Source: Madurella fahalii (taxonomy: Eukaryota; Ascomycota; Sordariomycetes; Sordariales). Taken from it: a stretch of DNA of 64,000 nucleotides. A model generated the notes under the pieces. The model saw only the letters and a list, made by a program, of their open reading frames with translations, was not told the DNA's origin and ran no database searches. The position numbers were made by a program, and so were the translations under genes. Of the stretch, positions 11,123 through 21,849 are shown in pieces. Numbering within the stretch: position 1 is the first letter of the stretch; every line of letters starts with the position of its first letter. The stretch lies in contig CM056877.1 in NCBI GenBank assembly GCA_029876055.1, positions 3,348,001 to 3,412,000 on the forward strand, given 5' to 3'.

Positions 11123-12524
11123 AAAGAAAAATAACGTAATCCACAAGCGAGCACTATATACAAGCGAGCACCCTGTTTTCCGCTACCCTACTACAACTAT
11201 CCTTAATTGCAAAACAACAACAGTATCAACCAACTACAATTACATCAGAAATAGCTGAATCAGATGATTCTACAGCCTCCTGGCAAGTACGGGTATTATA
11301 ACCAAGCTTGCCGCATACGCTATAGCACCGAACCTTCGTACGAGACCCCCCTATACAACTACCTTCTGGCTATGTATCTTCTCTTACCTCCCCACCTACA
11401 GCCTTCTAGGCTAGTAGATCCTGCGTATTTTGTACAGTAAATGATCCTCCAAGCTGTATACGTGTCCTTTTAGCTCTCTGACATTTGCTTAGTACCTCAT
11501 TAGCCTTATAGAGCGAAGAGACCTCTAATCGAAAGAGGGCCACCTAGTGTATTATAGCCATCATACCCTTAGTAAGTTGATCTACAGCACCTAATATTGA
11601 AGTTGGAGAGCTGTTTTGATAGTTGGTAATACGAGATTTAATGAGTATTGACTGTAATTCAGTTTCTCGGGGGTTGTATAGTGTCTAGAAGACCTAAGGT
11701 TATGCAGTGCCAGGCCACGAAGTTGGGGGTATTAGCGTACGAAGCTGTATATCTAGTATAGAAAGTACCCTCTCTAGATTATATAGCACTAGGCCGGCCC
11801 CTACAAAGCTACCTTGTATATTACTCTCTGTTATAGAAGCAAAGAAAGCCTCGCAGAAGGCACAGAGGAACTCGAGTTTACTGATGTAGTTGATATGCAT
11901 ACGCATTAAGTCTTCGATTTGACGACTGTATACTTGCTTCAATAGCCCAAAGTAGCTAATATCGAGTAGCTAGCACTTATAGGAAGAGTGCGGAGGTATA
12001 TAGAGTGTAATAATGTTGTTGTGCTTGCAGTAGAGCTCGAACTCGGTCGAGTAATGGCTTTCGTGGCCGTCGAGGATTAACAACCGGTATATACCCTTCG
12101 TACGGGGTTTTGTATAGTAGTCGAAGTGCTTGATCCAATCTAGGCCTACTATATTGGTAGTCCAGCCATTGTCAGTAGTTGTGATACACTAGGTAAGTAG
12201 AATATTACACTCTTAGTACTAGCTACTAAGGTGGTATTGTACAGCTAAGAGATAAATAGCAGGATAGCCCAGCCAAGGGCGTTAACACCTCCGATTACTG
12301 TTGCCTACTCGCGGTTACCAGGCTGGGCTAGCTTTGCCTTACTACGGCCATCCGAGGTTGTAACTACCATACCTGCAAAGATGATGCCCATCATAAACCC
12401 AACCTGATCGAATTTATAGATATCGTCGTCTGGGATACCGTACTTAGCCCTAGTATTCTGTATAAGCGTAAACTAGGCGCCAATAATCTTTAAATCCTCG
12501 TACTTAGCCTCTAGTAGTCGTATC

Positions 12525-12776
12525 TGTCAAAAGGGTTAGAAAGCTGGATCCTGGATCTGCAAAGCACGAACCCGGATCAGTGTGATCCGGATTAGTGTGA
12601 CTCGGATAAGTGTGATCCGATCTCTCGGAGACCCGTCAACCCGGGTCTCCGTGGTTCCAGGAAATTGGGAATAAGAAGGAAGCTCACCTCCGTTAGACAA
12701 GGAAGAAAAGAGGACATCCTAAATTTCCATCCTAAAAATTCAACTCCGAACGTTCAGAGATGCTGTGCATCCAACA
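12525..12776 (+). repeat. Copia 5' LTR
   Basis: Begins TGTCAAAAGG and ends GCATCCAACA. It contains three tandem 15-bp units (CGGATCAGTGTGATC-like) at 12573-12617 and a perfect 9-bp stem (CGGAGACCC / GGGTCTCCG) at about 12625-12650. It differs from the 3' copy by a handful of transitions and one single-base indel. Confidence 0.92.
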
Positions 12777-12860
12777 ATTAAGAGTCTCATTCGCTCAATC
12801 TCCGATTAAGCCAGCCAATAAAGGAAGCACATTCAAAAGCGTCTCTGAACCTGATTCAAG

Positions 12861-15800
12861 ATGACTGCTATCAACAACGATAAGACTGTCTACCTAACCA
12901 GTTCCGATGACTGGGAATCCTAGAACCTGCAGTTCCAAGCCCAGGCCGTTGCCGGCAATACATAGGCCCAGATTCAGGGTCTTACTCCATTCCTCAGCGA
13001 ACCTACGGCTCCGGACCCAGCACGTCACAAGCACAAAAGCCCTATCCAGTCAACTATTACAGCTAGAGGCTGTACTAAATCTGTAGTTGAAGACAACTAG
13101 ACAGCAACCCCGGCAACGGGTTCAACCACGTCAGCAATTGTAACTACGTCAGCAATTGGAATCAACGACCTTACGGCAGACGGTTTTCGTACCTTCCAGC
13201 TCGAATAGTCTATTTACTAAGCCGAGCTCAAGAAGTACGAGCAATAAACCGATAAGATCGAGCGGCTAAAGCAGTAGATTCTAAAGACAGTCAGTTTACA
13301 TTACCAGCTTACTTCCTACGACCCGACCGAGACAATCTCAGAATAGTATTCGGCTCTTCAAACCCAAGCCGGTATCAGTTACGATAAAGCACTTTCAGAC
13401 GCTCGCGAAGTCTATCAACAAGCCGTCAAACCCTTCGTACAAGTCCCTAAAGACCTAATTAGGTGGTCCGAAAATTGGGAGCAAACACTCTCTAACGCCT
13501 AAAGGAAGAAAGTTCCTAAGGCTCTATCGACAAGCGCCTAGTTCCAGGATTTCACTAATGCAGTAAAGCTGATTATAAGTCACTGGGTTACGGCCTATAA
13601 GCTAGTGAAAGGAGCAAAGGTATCGCAGTTAACCCTGACCTACCGAGAGGTAGCTAACGACTTTCGGGAGGAGGTAAAGCAGTTAACGAGAGCCTGCAGA
13701 CCGGGTAGCCACCGGATAGCAAAAGGCGCATTTAGCTCTTCCTTCGCTACTACAAAAGGTAGTAAAGAGGCCTATCAGGAGGACGCTTCTAATAGCGAAG
13801 TCGGCCCTAGTAGTGATAGGGGGAAACAAAACAATGGTCAACGAACGCAATAGGGTGGCTCTAGCGGTAGCAAGCCCAAAAAGCGGAATAAAGCTCCGGA
13901 CAAGGCCGAGACCCCAGAGGGCAAAAGACCTAAAATAGGGCTAAAGAAGGCCTTAGGTACAGCCACAACCATATATCCCTGTTGTAGCCAGTTCCACTAT
14001 TTATAGAGATACTACTATACCTTTCCAGAATTAACACCTAAAGGTTTTACTGAAAGAGACTACATTCGGATCAGAGTCGACAAGGCCTTAAAGGATCCGA
14101 CGTTACAAAAAGAAGTCAGAAGTTGAGGTATCAGATAGAGTCACAGAGTTGACTAGGCCGGAAAATCGGTTACTGCCCTAGCAGTTTTCTGATTACAAAG
14201 AGAGCCCTCTTAACAGCTGAGTATCCTTTAAAGAATTCAGCTATCCTAGATTCTAGAACTACTATTTATATCTTTAACCGAAGAGACAGGTTTAATAATT
14301 TTAAGAAGGCCGAGCCTGGCGATTATGTGTAGGCTAGGGACAGCCTAGTACCTATCCAAGGATACGGAGATATGGATATCCAGATTCAAGGATACTAGCC
14401 GTCACGACCTCAATAGCAAAAGATAAGACAGCGCCGATAAACTACCTACGTCCTACAGCTTCGAGACGTAGCCTACTGCCTTGGGTTTGTCTACAACCTA
14501 GTCTCCTTACGACAGTTACGAAAGTAAGGTATCTAGTAGGATACAAGTCCTAGCAACAACTACTTATAGAGATCCAACGGCTTCGTCCTTAGCTACCTAG
14601 TAGATCGATACAACCAGTTTATCCTGGAAGACCTACCTCGCTCCTATTCCAATACAGCCTTCATCGTATACCGCAACAGATTCAATATCTACACTAAAAG
14701 ACGGCCTAGCAAAGCGATTACTAACTTATAGCATTTACGGCTTGGCTATCCTGGCCTACAGGCATTGGAATACCTCGTCCAGTACATACAAGGTGTACGG
14801 ATTAAGGAGCCTACTATAGTCGAATATAAGGTATATAGAGTCTCTAAGGCCAAGCTTCAAATCTGCCGGTAACCCCGAGACTACAACGAAAGCCTAGGGA
14901 TACGATTTGCTATAGACCTCTTTGACTTCAAGGAAGGGTATAACAGCTACCGATATCTGTTGTTGATAACTAACAGGTGGTCTAGCTTAGCCTAGGACTA
15001 CTATCTTCAGAATAGAGAGGCCGAATCTATTACTTCAGTATTCGACCATTTCTTCAGTACCCTAGAGCAACAATACCAACTACAGCCCAAGGTAGTAGAA
15101 TATAACAACGAATTCTATCAGCTAGTTATCAAGGCCATTTTCACACGACGTTTCATCAAGGTCGAGCCTTCGGCACCCAATACGCTAGTACAAAATAGGG
15201 GCGCCGAACGCTTAGGGGGTATGATTACAGAAAAGATTAGGGTAATGCGAGCCGGTACTAAATTTCCTATAATACTTTGGCCAGAGATTGCTAGAGCTAT
15301 AGTCTACCTATATAATCAGACCCCTAAATACAGGTACAACTAGAAGACCCCGTACGATCGATTCTATACCTACCTTGCCTATAGAGACGGTATAGTGGTG
15401 GAAGATAGGAAGCTAGACCAAGCTCATCTCCGAGCTTACGGCTATAAAGCCTTTGCCTTAACAACAAGCGCTCAAAAAGGGGTATTTAATAAACCGAAAA
15501 ATCTTTAGTAATAGAACCCAAAGCTAGAACCAAGAGCCTAGATCGGTTACCTTATCGGATACAGCTCTTCAAATATCTATAAGATCTGGAACCCGGTAAC
15601 TAACAAAGTAATCAGTACAAGGGATATGATATTTAACGAAGAGGAGATCTTCAACGGGGACATCCAAACCCTAAAGGACAACTGCCTGCATCTCCAACTG
15701 GACGAACTGAGCTACCTCCTTATAACGATACAACTACTTGAACTAGAGGTACTAAGATCCACAGTACTAGAAGAAGAAGTTATCGAATAGCCGATACTAG

Positions 15801-17719
15801 ATATCGACGAGGACTAAGCTGAAGAAGCAACTGAAGAAGCGGCCGAAGAAGCGGCTGAAGAAGAGGCCGAAGAAGAGATACAATTTCTATATACGTCCAC
15901 AAGATTTGAACCGTATCCTACACCTCCTTTAACGCCACCGGCTATATTACTTGCAGCTTCGATCTAGTAAGCCGATCGTCAAGCTATACTAGATACAACC
16001 TTCAAACCCTGGATAGCCGCCTTTATAGCAGGTCGATTACAGTAACCGGTCGGTACATACAATGGCTAAATAGTCACGAAGGTAATGGTACAACGACTTG
16101 CTAGACGGTCTAGCGGTCTATAGACCCTCTACAGCCAAGATCTAACCCCTCTACCTAGGTGGCATTACTAACTTAAAGACCACCTATTCAAGGATCAATT
16201 TACCCAAGCCGAAAAGGATTACTTGCGAGTGAATGCTGAAATGGACTGTTGGACCGAGGTCAACCGGCAAGAGCTGCAGAAGGAAGATAAGTACGTCTTA
16301 GGATATATATAGGTATATACCTACAAGTTCAACCAAGACAGAACCTTCAAGAAATATAAAGCAAGGCTGGTTATTAGGGGTGACTAACAAAGACCATTGG
16401 TACAGGAGACCTACGCGGCTACCCTCGCTGCTAGATCATTTCGTATCGTCATAGCTATTGCAGCTAGATTCGACCTCGAATTAAAACAATTCGACGCAGT
16501 CAACGCCTTTATCAATGTTACTCTAGAAGATGCCGTCTATATACAGATGCCTCCAGGCTACAAAAGTCCTGGCAAAGTTCTACGGCTAAAGAAAGCCCTA
16601 TACGGCCTTCGCGAGTCAGCACTACTTTGGCAAAAAGAACTCAAGACGACTCTCTCGATACTAGGGTTCTAGGCCATCCCATACGAGCCCTATATCCTAA
16701 TCAAGGACGGAATCCTGATTTTCTTCTACGTCGACGACATTGTCCTGGGTTATAAGAAAGAAAACACAGCCGACGCCCAGACCCTGATCAACTTACTACA
16801 GCAGAAATACCAGCTTACCGGTAGGGATGATTTACGGTGGTTCCTAGGTATCGAAGTTATAAAGGACCGATCTAAAGGATTGATCTGGCTATCGTAAATA
16901 GCTTACCTTGATAAGATTGTCAATCTGGCTACGACGAGCCCAACGGCTAAGATCCCAATAGCTACGGCCGAATTATTGCTGTACGATAGTAAAGCAGAGC
17001 ACTCGTCAATTACTAGTTATCAGCAGAAGACTGGATCTATCCTATACGCCGCTGTAATCACAAGACCCGATATAGCTTTTGCAGTATTACGGCTAATCAG
17101 ATTCAATACTAACCCTGGGGCCCAGTACCATAAAGCCGCAGACCAAGTCCTCTACTACCTATATCATACACGTAAAATGGCCCTATAATTAGGGGGTGGC
17201 AATGACTATGTTGTTGCTAGCGATACCTCCTTTGCTGATAACAGCCTTGATCGAAAGAGCTCTCAGGCGTATGCTATGAAGTTGTTTGGTAGGCTTGTAG
17301 GTTGGAGGGCCAATAAGCAAGAAACCGTTACTACATCTACTATAGAGGCCGAATTACTGGCCTTGGCACAAGTCGCTAAAGAATCTCTCTTCGTAAGCTG
17401 ACTACTGGCCGAACTGTCAGTCAAACTGGATGACCACCATATCAAGATTCAGTGTGACAATCAGCAGACTATACGACTTGTTATGGCTGAAGTAGCTACC
17501 CTCCAGACCCGACTACGGCACGTGGATATTCACAACCACTGGTTGCGCCAGGAAGTGGCAAGTAAGAAAATCAAGGTGGAATATATGCCCTTAGCCAAGA
17601 TGATAGCAGACGGACTGACTAAGGCTCTTAACTATCCCTTGCACCAAAGATTTATCAAGCAACTAGGGCTGACACAGATACCCAATCTGCAAGAGAGAAG
17701 TCCAGATTCAAGCCCTTGA
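12861..17719 (+). pseudogene. Copia gag-pol polyprotein pseudogene
   Basis: Starts at ATG 12861 (MTAINNDKTVYLTSSDDWES). Gag runs to about 13900. A Cys/His segment follows near 13975, then an aspartic-protease remnant near 14240 (ILDSRTTIYIF). Integrase spans about 14870-15660 (GIRFAIDLFDFKEGYNSYRY ... AERLGGMITEKIRVM). Reverse transcriptase spans 16240-16900 (LKQFDAVNAFINVTLEDAVY, the YVDD box at 16727). RNase H spans 17200-17640 (STIEAELLALAQVAKE, TRLRHVDIHNHWLR). The frame holds nearly throughout but is broken by many stops, almost all TAG, at positions where the family has Gln (CAG) or Trp (TGG). This is C-to-T/G-to-A damage, not random decay. Confidence 0.9.
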
Positions 17720-17740
17720 TGGGTTGAATCTGAGAGGGTG

Positions 17741-17991
17741 TGTCAAAAGGGTCAGGAAGCTGGATCCTAGATCTGCAAAGCACGAACCCGGATCAGTGTG
17801 ATCCGGATTAGTGCGACTCGGATAAGTGTGATCCGATCTCTCGGAGACCCGTCAACCCGGGTCTCCGTAGTCCAGGAAATTGGGAATAAGAAGGAAGCTC
17901 ACCTCCGTTAAACAAGGAAGAAAAGAGGACATCCTAAATTTCCATCCTAAAAATTCAACTCCGAACGTTCAGAGGTGCTGTGCATCCGACA
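17741..17991 (+). repeat. Copia 3' LTR
   Basis: 251-bp copy of the 5' LTR, TGTCAAAAGG to GCATCCGACA, followed directly by the target duplication GTATC. Confidence 0.92.
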
Positions 17992-18466
17992 GTATCTACG
18001 CGTCCAATGCATTCGGAGCTTTAACTAGCGTTTGACGAAGTTAAAGGCTCAGTTCTTACTGACAGAGGGCGCGTCGTATACGCGTAGCAGGTAGTTGGCC
18101 ATAACTTCCATACCATGCAGTCTAGATGGAAATGCACGTGCAACTAGCTCAACAATATACTGAACAATAGCCTGCTCTTCGGATTCAGTAAGATTCTTCG
18201 AATTGGCCGTACAGTCGCGTCGTACAAGCTTACCAGTTAGTCGACGACGGATAGTTCGGGGGACAACGTCGTAGATCTTTACTGCAGTTCCAATCTTGAG
18301 CTTTAGGTTCTTTCGAATAGCCTCAACAGCCAAGATTACCCTAACTTCCTTTGAAGTGGGAGGTATATTGGATTGATGAGAAAATTGATGTTAGGTGTAA
18401 GAGGAACGCGTTGTGTGGAAAACAGGGCGCTCGCTTATATGTGGCACTCGCTTGTGGATTACGTTA

Positions 18467-19003
18467 GACCTACAGTAAGTTCCAACCTCCAGGGTTTCAT
18501 CCTAGCAACTATGTCTCTCTAACAAGAGGGACTTGGCCCTCTAGGAACTGTTTTCCCTAACTTAAACTTCCTTTGCAAGTCTATATACTGCTCTGGCTAG
18601 CAGACTCGCTCTCTTTGTCGATACTATTCTACCTAAGAGTTATCAAGCTAAATACAAGCCAATCTTCCCTTGTTTCCTACTCTCTTCACCCTTTACTTAT
18701 TATAACGTTATTAGTGCTAAGCTGTCTAAGGTGCGTGCTTAAGGTTTATAGAGTGTACATTAGTTTGACGAATATACTCTGCCTCTCAAGTATATTCCCG
18801 CTCTAGGGCAGCCTATTCTCTATACTAGGGTAGATACTCTAGTGAATAGTAGATATTGGGCTACTGAGAATAGTCGTATATAAGTAGGCAGATATACCTC
18901 TTAGATATCATAAGATATAATAGCTCCTTGTTATTATGCTTAGTACTACTAATAGTATAGTTATAAGTGTAATTGGTAGATGGAATAGAGAAGTCTACTA
19001 AAA
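18467..19003. other. Decayed repeat DNA between transposons
   Basis: No gene. The first 80 bp resemble, in inverted orientation, DNA near 10110-10170 (AGAGGGAC...CTAGGA), so they belong to the same repeat family. The rest is AT-rich. Confidence 0.4.
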
Positions 19004-19364
19004 TATGAGAACTAGTTAGGTAGGGTTGGCGTTAGCGCAGGCTAGAAGCCCCGAAAGTGCAGCATTGGCAGAGTTCCAAAAAGCAACTATAACACTAAGC
19101 TAGAAAGGCGTAGATATCGCGTTAGAGGAGTATCGAAGAAGCGTATAAATAAGGAGAAAGACGGGATAGTGAGCGGGGTAAGTGAGCCCAGGTACTGTCA
19201 TCGTAGGGTATAAAGAGGAGGGTGGAAGATAGGGCTTAGGAGAAAGACAGAGTTCAATGAGACTACCACCCTACCTCCAACGAGTACTCTGCTCCTACGT
19301 TACGCGTATACTGCTCGTACCCAGACACTCTGGTCCTACTACCCTTAGATTCTTGATCCTCATA
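19004..19364 (+). repeat. Diverged solo LTR of the chromodomain gypsy family
   Basis: It matches the 360-bp gypsy LTR along its whole length (shared blocks GGGGTAAGTGAGCCCAG, GGGTATAAAGAGG, ACAGAGTTCAATGAGACTAC, CTGGTCCTACTACCCTTAG) but with many transitions and an altered first 80 bp. No matching 5-bp flanks remain, so it is old. Confidence 0.75.
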
Positions 19365-19439
19365 TTATGTCGCCGTATAAGAGTCGTACACCTAATATTA
19401 TAGGTTTTAGCTGTATCTCGTAGGCTTAGATTTTTGTTG

Positions 19440-19640
19440 TTTTAAAGAGCTTCAAAGGCCAGAATTACCCTACTTTCCTTTAATGTAGGAGGTATATTAG
19501 GTTAGTGAGGAAATTGGTATTTAGTATAGAAGTAGCATGTCGCGTTGGAAAGTAGCCTACTCGCTAATATAGCCTACTCACTGATATAGCCCACTCGCTG
19601 ATATAGCCCACTCGCTGATAACATCCGTTATTACGTTACG
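19440..19640. repeat. Pogo-element end fragment with four subterminal repeats
   Basis: The left part resembles 18318-18420 next to the right end of pogo #1 (CCAGAATTACCCTA..TTTCCTTT, GGAGGTATATTAG). It then carries four tandem 17-bp units of the type GCC(T/C)ACTCGCTGATATA at 19553-19620 and ends ATTACGTTA. The ACTCGCT core is the motif present in the ends of both full pogo elements here. Confidence 0.6.
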
Positions 19641-20002
19641 ATGGAAAGTAGGACAAAAAGTAGAAGACGCGTTTAGTAGGATTAGTAAGACTTTCGGTGG
19701 TATAGGACTTTCGTTGATAATATACATTATATAGTTCAAAGTAACGTATTTGATAAGCGAGCGGCGAATATAAGCGAGCGGCGAATTTTTCCGGCGACGC
19801 GAACTCTCTACCTTCAATCCTCAATTCTACTACAACAAGCCATAGCTACCCTCTCAAAAGAAGCCAGGATACTCTTAGCTCTCAAATCGATCTAGAACAG
19901 CAAAAAACCTAATGTTCTTTCCATAGCCAATATCTACAACGTTCCAGAAATAACACTTTGTTATCGACGTGCTAGTCGGCTTTCACGACGTGATATACTA
20001 GC

Positions 20003-20217
20003 TGTCAGGTGCAGGAGAGTGTCAGGTGCAGGCGGGGCACTGCCAGGGTCAGGGGCCTATAAATTACCGGCTTCGCCGGAAGTTTTGGAACGTTCAGAGT
20101 TCAACACTGTCACCTACCACCTCCTTAGAAGCGATAGCTGCGCAGACGCCGCTCCTTCAATGCGAATCATCCTTTCACTCTCCTTTTCTCACAGCAATCC
20201 CAATTTTCGATCTGACA
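20003..20217. repeat. 215-bp solo LTR of a third retrotransposon family
   Basis: TGTCAGGTGC...GATCTGACA with TG/CA ends, flanked by exact CTAGC on both sides (19998-20002, 20218-20222). Deleting it and one CTAGC restores the transposase reading frame. It contains CTATAAATT, a possible TATA box. It is GC-richer and much less decayed than its surroundings, so it is probably a younger insertion. No internal part of this family is present in the window, and orientation is not certain. Confidence 0.8.
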
Positions 20218-20443
20218 CTAGCTAACTTACGTAAACTTATAGATTTAGAGGAGAGTACGATTGTTCAGTATATAAGTAAGCTCTGTATATATATATTTCC
20301 TCCTCGGCTTTGTTTTGTAGAAGATATGGCTAACTGACTACTACGTGAATGCGATACCCTCTCTGTCGGTAAATACTAGGCTTACAACTTTGTCAAACGC
20401 TAACCAGAACTCTGGACACATTTTATACGTAAATACGACTACT

Positions 20444-20803
20444 TGCGAGAGTTAAGGACCCAAGGGTAGTAGGACCAGAGTGCCTAGGTACGAGCAGTAC
20501 CCGTGCAACGTAGGAGTAGAGTGCTCGTTAGGGGTAGGATGGTGGTCTCATTGAACTCTGTCTCTCTCCTAAGTCCTGTCTTCCACCCCTCTCTTTATAC
20601 CTTGCGATAACAGCGTCTGGGCTCACTTACTCCGCTCGCTGTCCCGTCATTGACCTTGCTTGTACGCTCCTTCGACTCTCCTCTGACGCGATATCCTCGC
20701 CCTTCTGGCCTAGTATTGTTGTTGCTTTTACGACCCCGTCGGCGCTGCAGCTTCGGGGCTTCCGTCCTGCACCCACGCCGACCTTACCCAGCCGGTCCTC
20801 ACA
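20444..20803 (-). repeat. Solo LTR of the chromodomain gypsy family, reverse orientation
   Basis: Reverse complement of the 360-bp gypsy LTR (CTCATTGAACTCTGTCTC, GGCTCACTTAC, GCCGGTCCTCACA), flanked by CTACT at 20439-20443 and 20804-20808. It was formed by LTR-LTR recombination of a full element inserted in the pogo transposase gene. Confidence 0.9.
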
Positions 20804-21428
20804 CTACTAAAGGGCTAAATACGATGACTAAAGGTTATTTATAAGTAGTTTGTACTTATATATAATACTAAAGCCAAATACAGTATCCTTAACGACGATA
20901 TATATAACTTTGACGAGACTAGGTTTATAATAGATATAATTACCACTAGTATGGTAGTTACTACCTCTGATAGCTTTAGTAAGGCCAAAAAGGTCTAGCC
21001 TAGTAATCGTAAGTAGGCTATAGTTATCCAAAGAGTGAATACCTAAGGCTAGACTATCCTACTATTCATCTTTTTAAAAGGGAAATATCACTAGGAGAGT
21101 TGGTATCGAGAGTGTGGTCTTCCAGCTACCTGGTATATCAGTACAACCGATAATGGCTAGACTACCAATGAGAAAGGCCTAAATTGGATTTGGCATTTCG
21201 ATCTTCATACAGCATCTTATACGAAAGGCAAATACCGGCTCCTAGTCCTCGACGGCCACGAAAACCACTACTCTAACTAATTCGAAACCTACTGCTAGAA
21301 ACACAGCATTATTATGCTTTATATACCTCTATACTCCTTGCACCTCGTCCAACCATTAGATATTAGTTGTTTTAGGCCATTGAAAAGGGCTTACGGCCAA
21401 CAAATCGAGGAACTTATACGTATATATA

Positions 21429-21788
21429 TGTGAGGACCGGCTGGGTAAGGTCAGCGTGGGTGCAGGACGGAAGCCCCGAAGCCGTAGCGCCGGCGGGGTC
21501 GCAAAAGTAACAACAACGCTAGGCCAGAAGGGCGAGGATATCGCGTTAGAGGAGTGTCGAAGGAGCGTATAAGCAAGGTCGATAACAGGGTAGTGAGCGG
21601 GGTAAGTGAGCCCAGACGCTGTTATCGTAGGGTATAAAGAGGGGGGCAGAAGACAGGACTTAGGAGAGAGACAGAGTTCAATGAAACTACTATCCTACCC
21701 CTAACAAGTACTCTGCTCCTACATTACACGTGTACTGCTCGTACCCAGGCACTCTGGTCCTACTACCCTTAGGTCCTTGACCCTCATA
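21429..21788 (+). repeat. Gypsy 5' LTR
   Basis: 360 bp. It carries TATAAAG at 21633-21639 and, 40 bp downstream, the AGAGTTCAATG box (21673-21683) that pairs with the primer site. Nearly every difference from the 3' LTR is C/T or G/A, mostly with T/A in this copy. Confidence 0.92.
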
Positions 21789-21799
21789 CGTTGAACTCT
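21789..21799 (+). promoter_or_regulatory. Self-priming primer-binding site
   Basis: CGTTGAACTCT, directly after the 5' LTR, is complementary over 11 nt (one G-U pair) to AGAGTTCAATG inside the LTR, downstream of the TATA box. In Tf1 the first 11 nt of the transcript fold back on the primer site in this way in place of a tRNA. That the transcript starts at this box is inferred. Confidence 0.7.
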
Positions 21800-21849
21800 T
21801 TGCCTTCCGGGTAACTAGACCGTCCGGGGCGAACATAGTACTAAGGCGT

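Larger units (their letters stand above)
12525..17991 (+). mobile_element. Complete Ty1/copia LTR retrotransposon
   Basis: Two LTRs of 252 and 251 bp bound a 5.0-kb interior. The 5-bp sequence GTATC lies immediately left (12520-12524) and right (17992-17996), an exact target duplication. LTR ends are TG...CA. A purine run (GAGAGGGTG) precedes the 3' LTR. The order of domains (gag, protease, integrase, reverse transcriptase, RNase H) is that of Ty1/copia. It inserted inside the pogo transposase gene after that element was already in place. Confidence 0.93.
11226..18333 (-). pseudogene. Fot1/pogo transposase pseudogene, interrupted
   Basis: The N-terminal part at 18333-18000 carries a psq-type helix-turn-helix (AIRKNLKLKIGTAVKIYDVV) and a Tc5/CENP-B-like DNA-binding segment (LTESEEQAIVQYIVELV, LHGMEVMANYLL). 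The reading is cut by the copia insertion and resumes below 12524 with the DDE integrase-like core (KFDQVGFMMGIIFAGMVVTT, then LILDGHE and IITLYIPPHS in shifted frames). It continues at 11942-11700 (RQIEDLMRMHINYISKLEFL) and a degraded zinc-knuckle tail ends near 11226. Stops are mainly TAG at former Trp/Gln codons, and there are small shifts, so the gene is dead. It encoded the enzyme that cuts and pastes this element at TA sites. Confidence 0.8.
11134..18464 (-). mobile_element. Fot1/pogo-type DNA transposon #1, split by a copia element
   Basis: The left end begins ACGTAATCCACAAGCGAGCA at 11134, and the right end is its inverted copy finishing GATTACGT at 18464. Both are flanked by TA (11132-11133, 18465-18466), the TA target duplication of Tc1/mariner/pogo elements. 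The AGCGAGCAC motif occurs twice near each end. The transposase reads on the minus strand. A complete Ty1/copia retrotransposon sits inside the transposase gene at 12525-17991. Without that insertion the element is about 1.86 kb, a normal size for Fot1-like elements. Confidence 0.88.

Noticed and set aside
12525..17991. tRNA-primed PBS for the copia element
   Set aside because: The bases after the 5' LTR (ATTAAGAGTCTCATTC) could not be matched to a tRNA with confidence, so no PBS is annotated.
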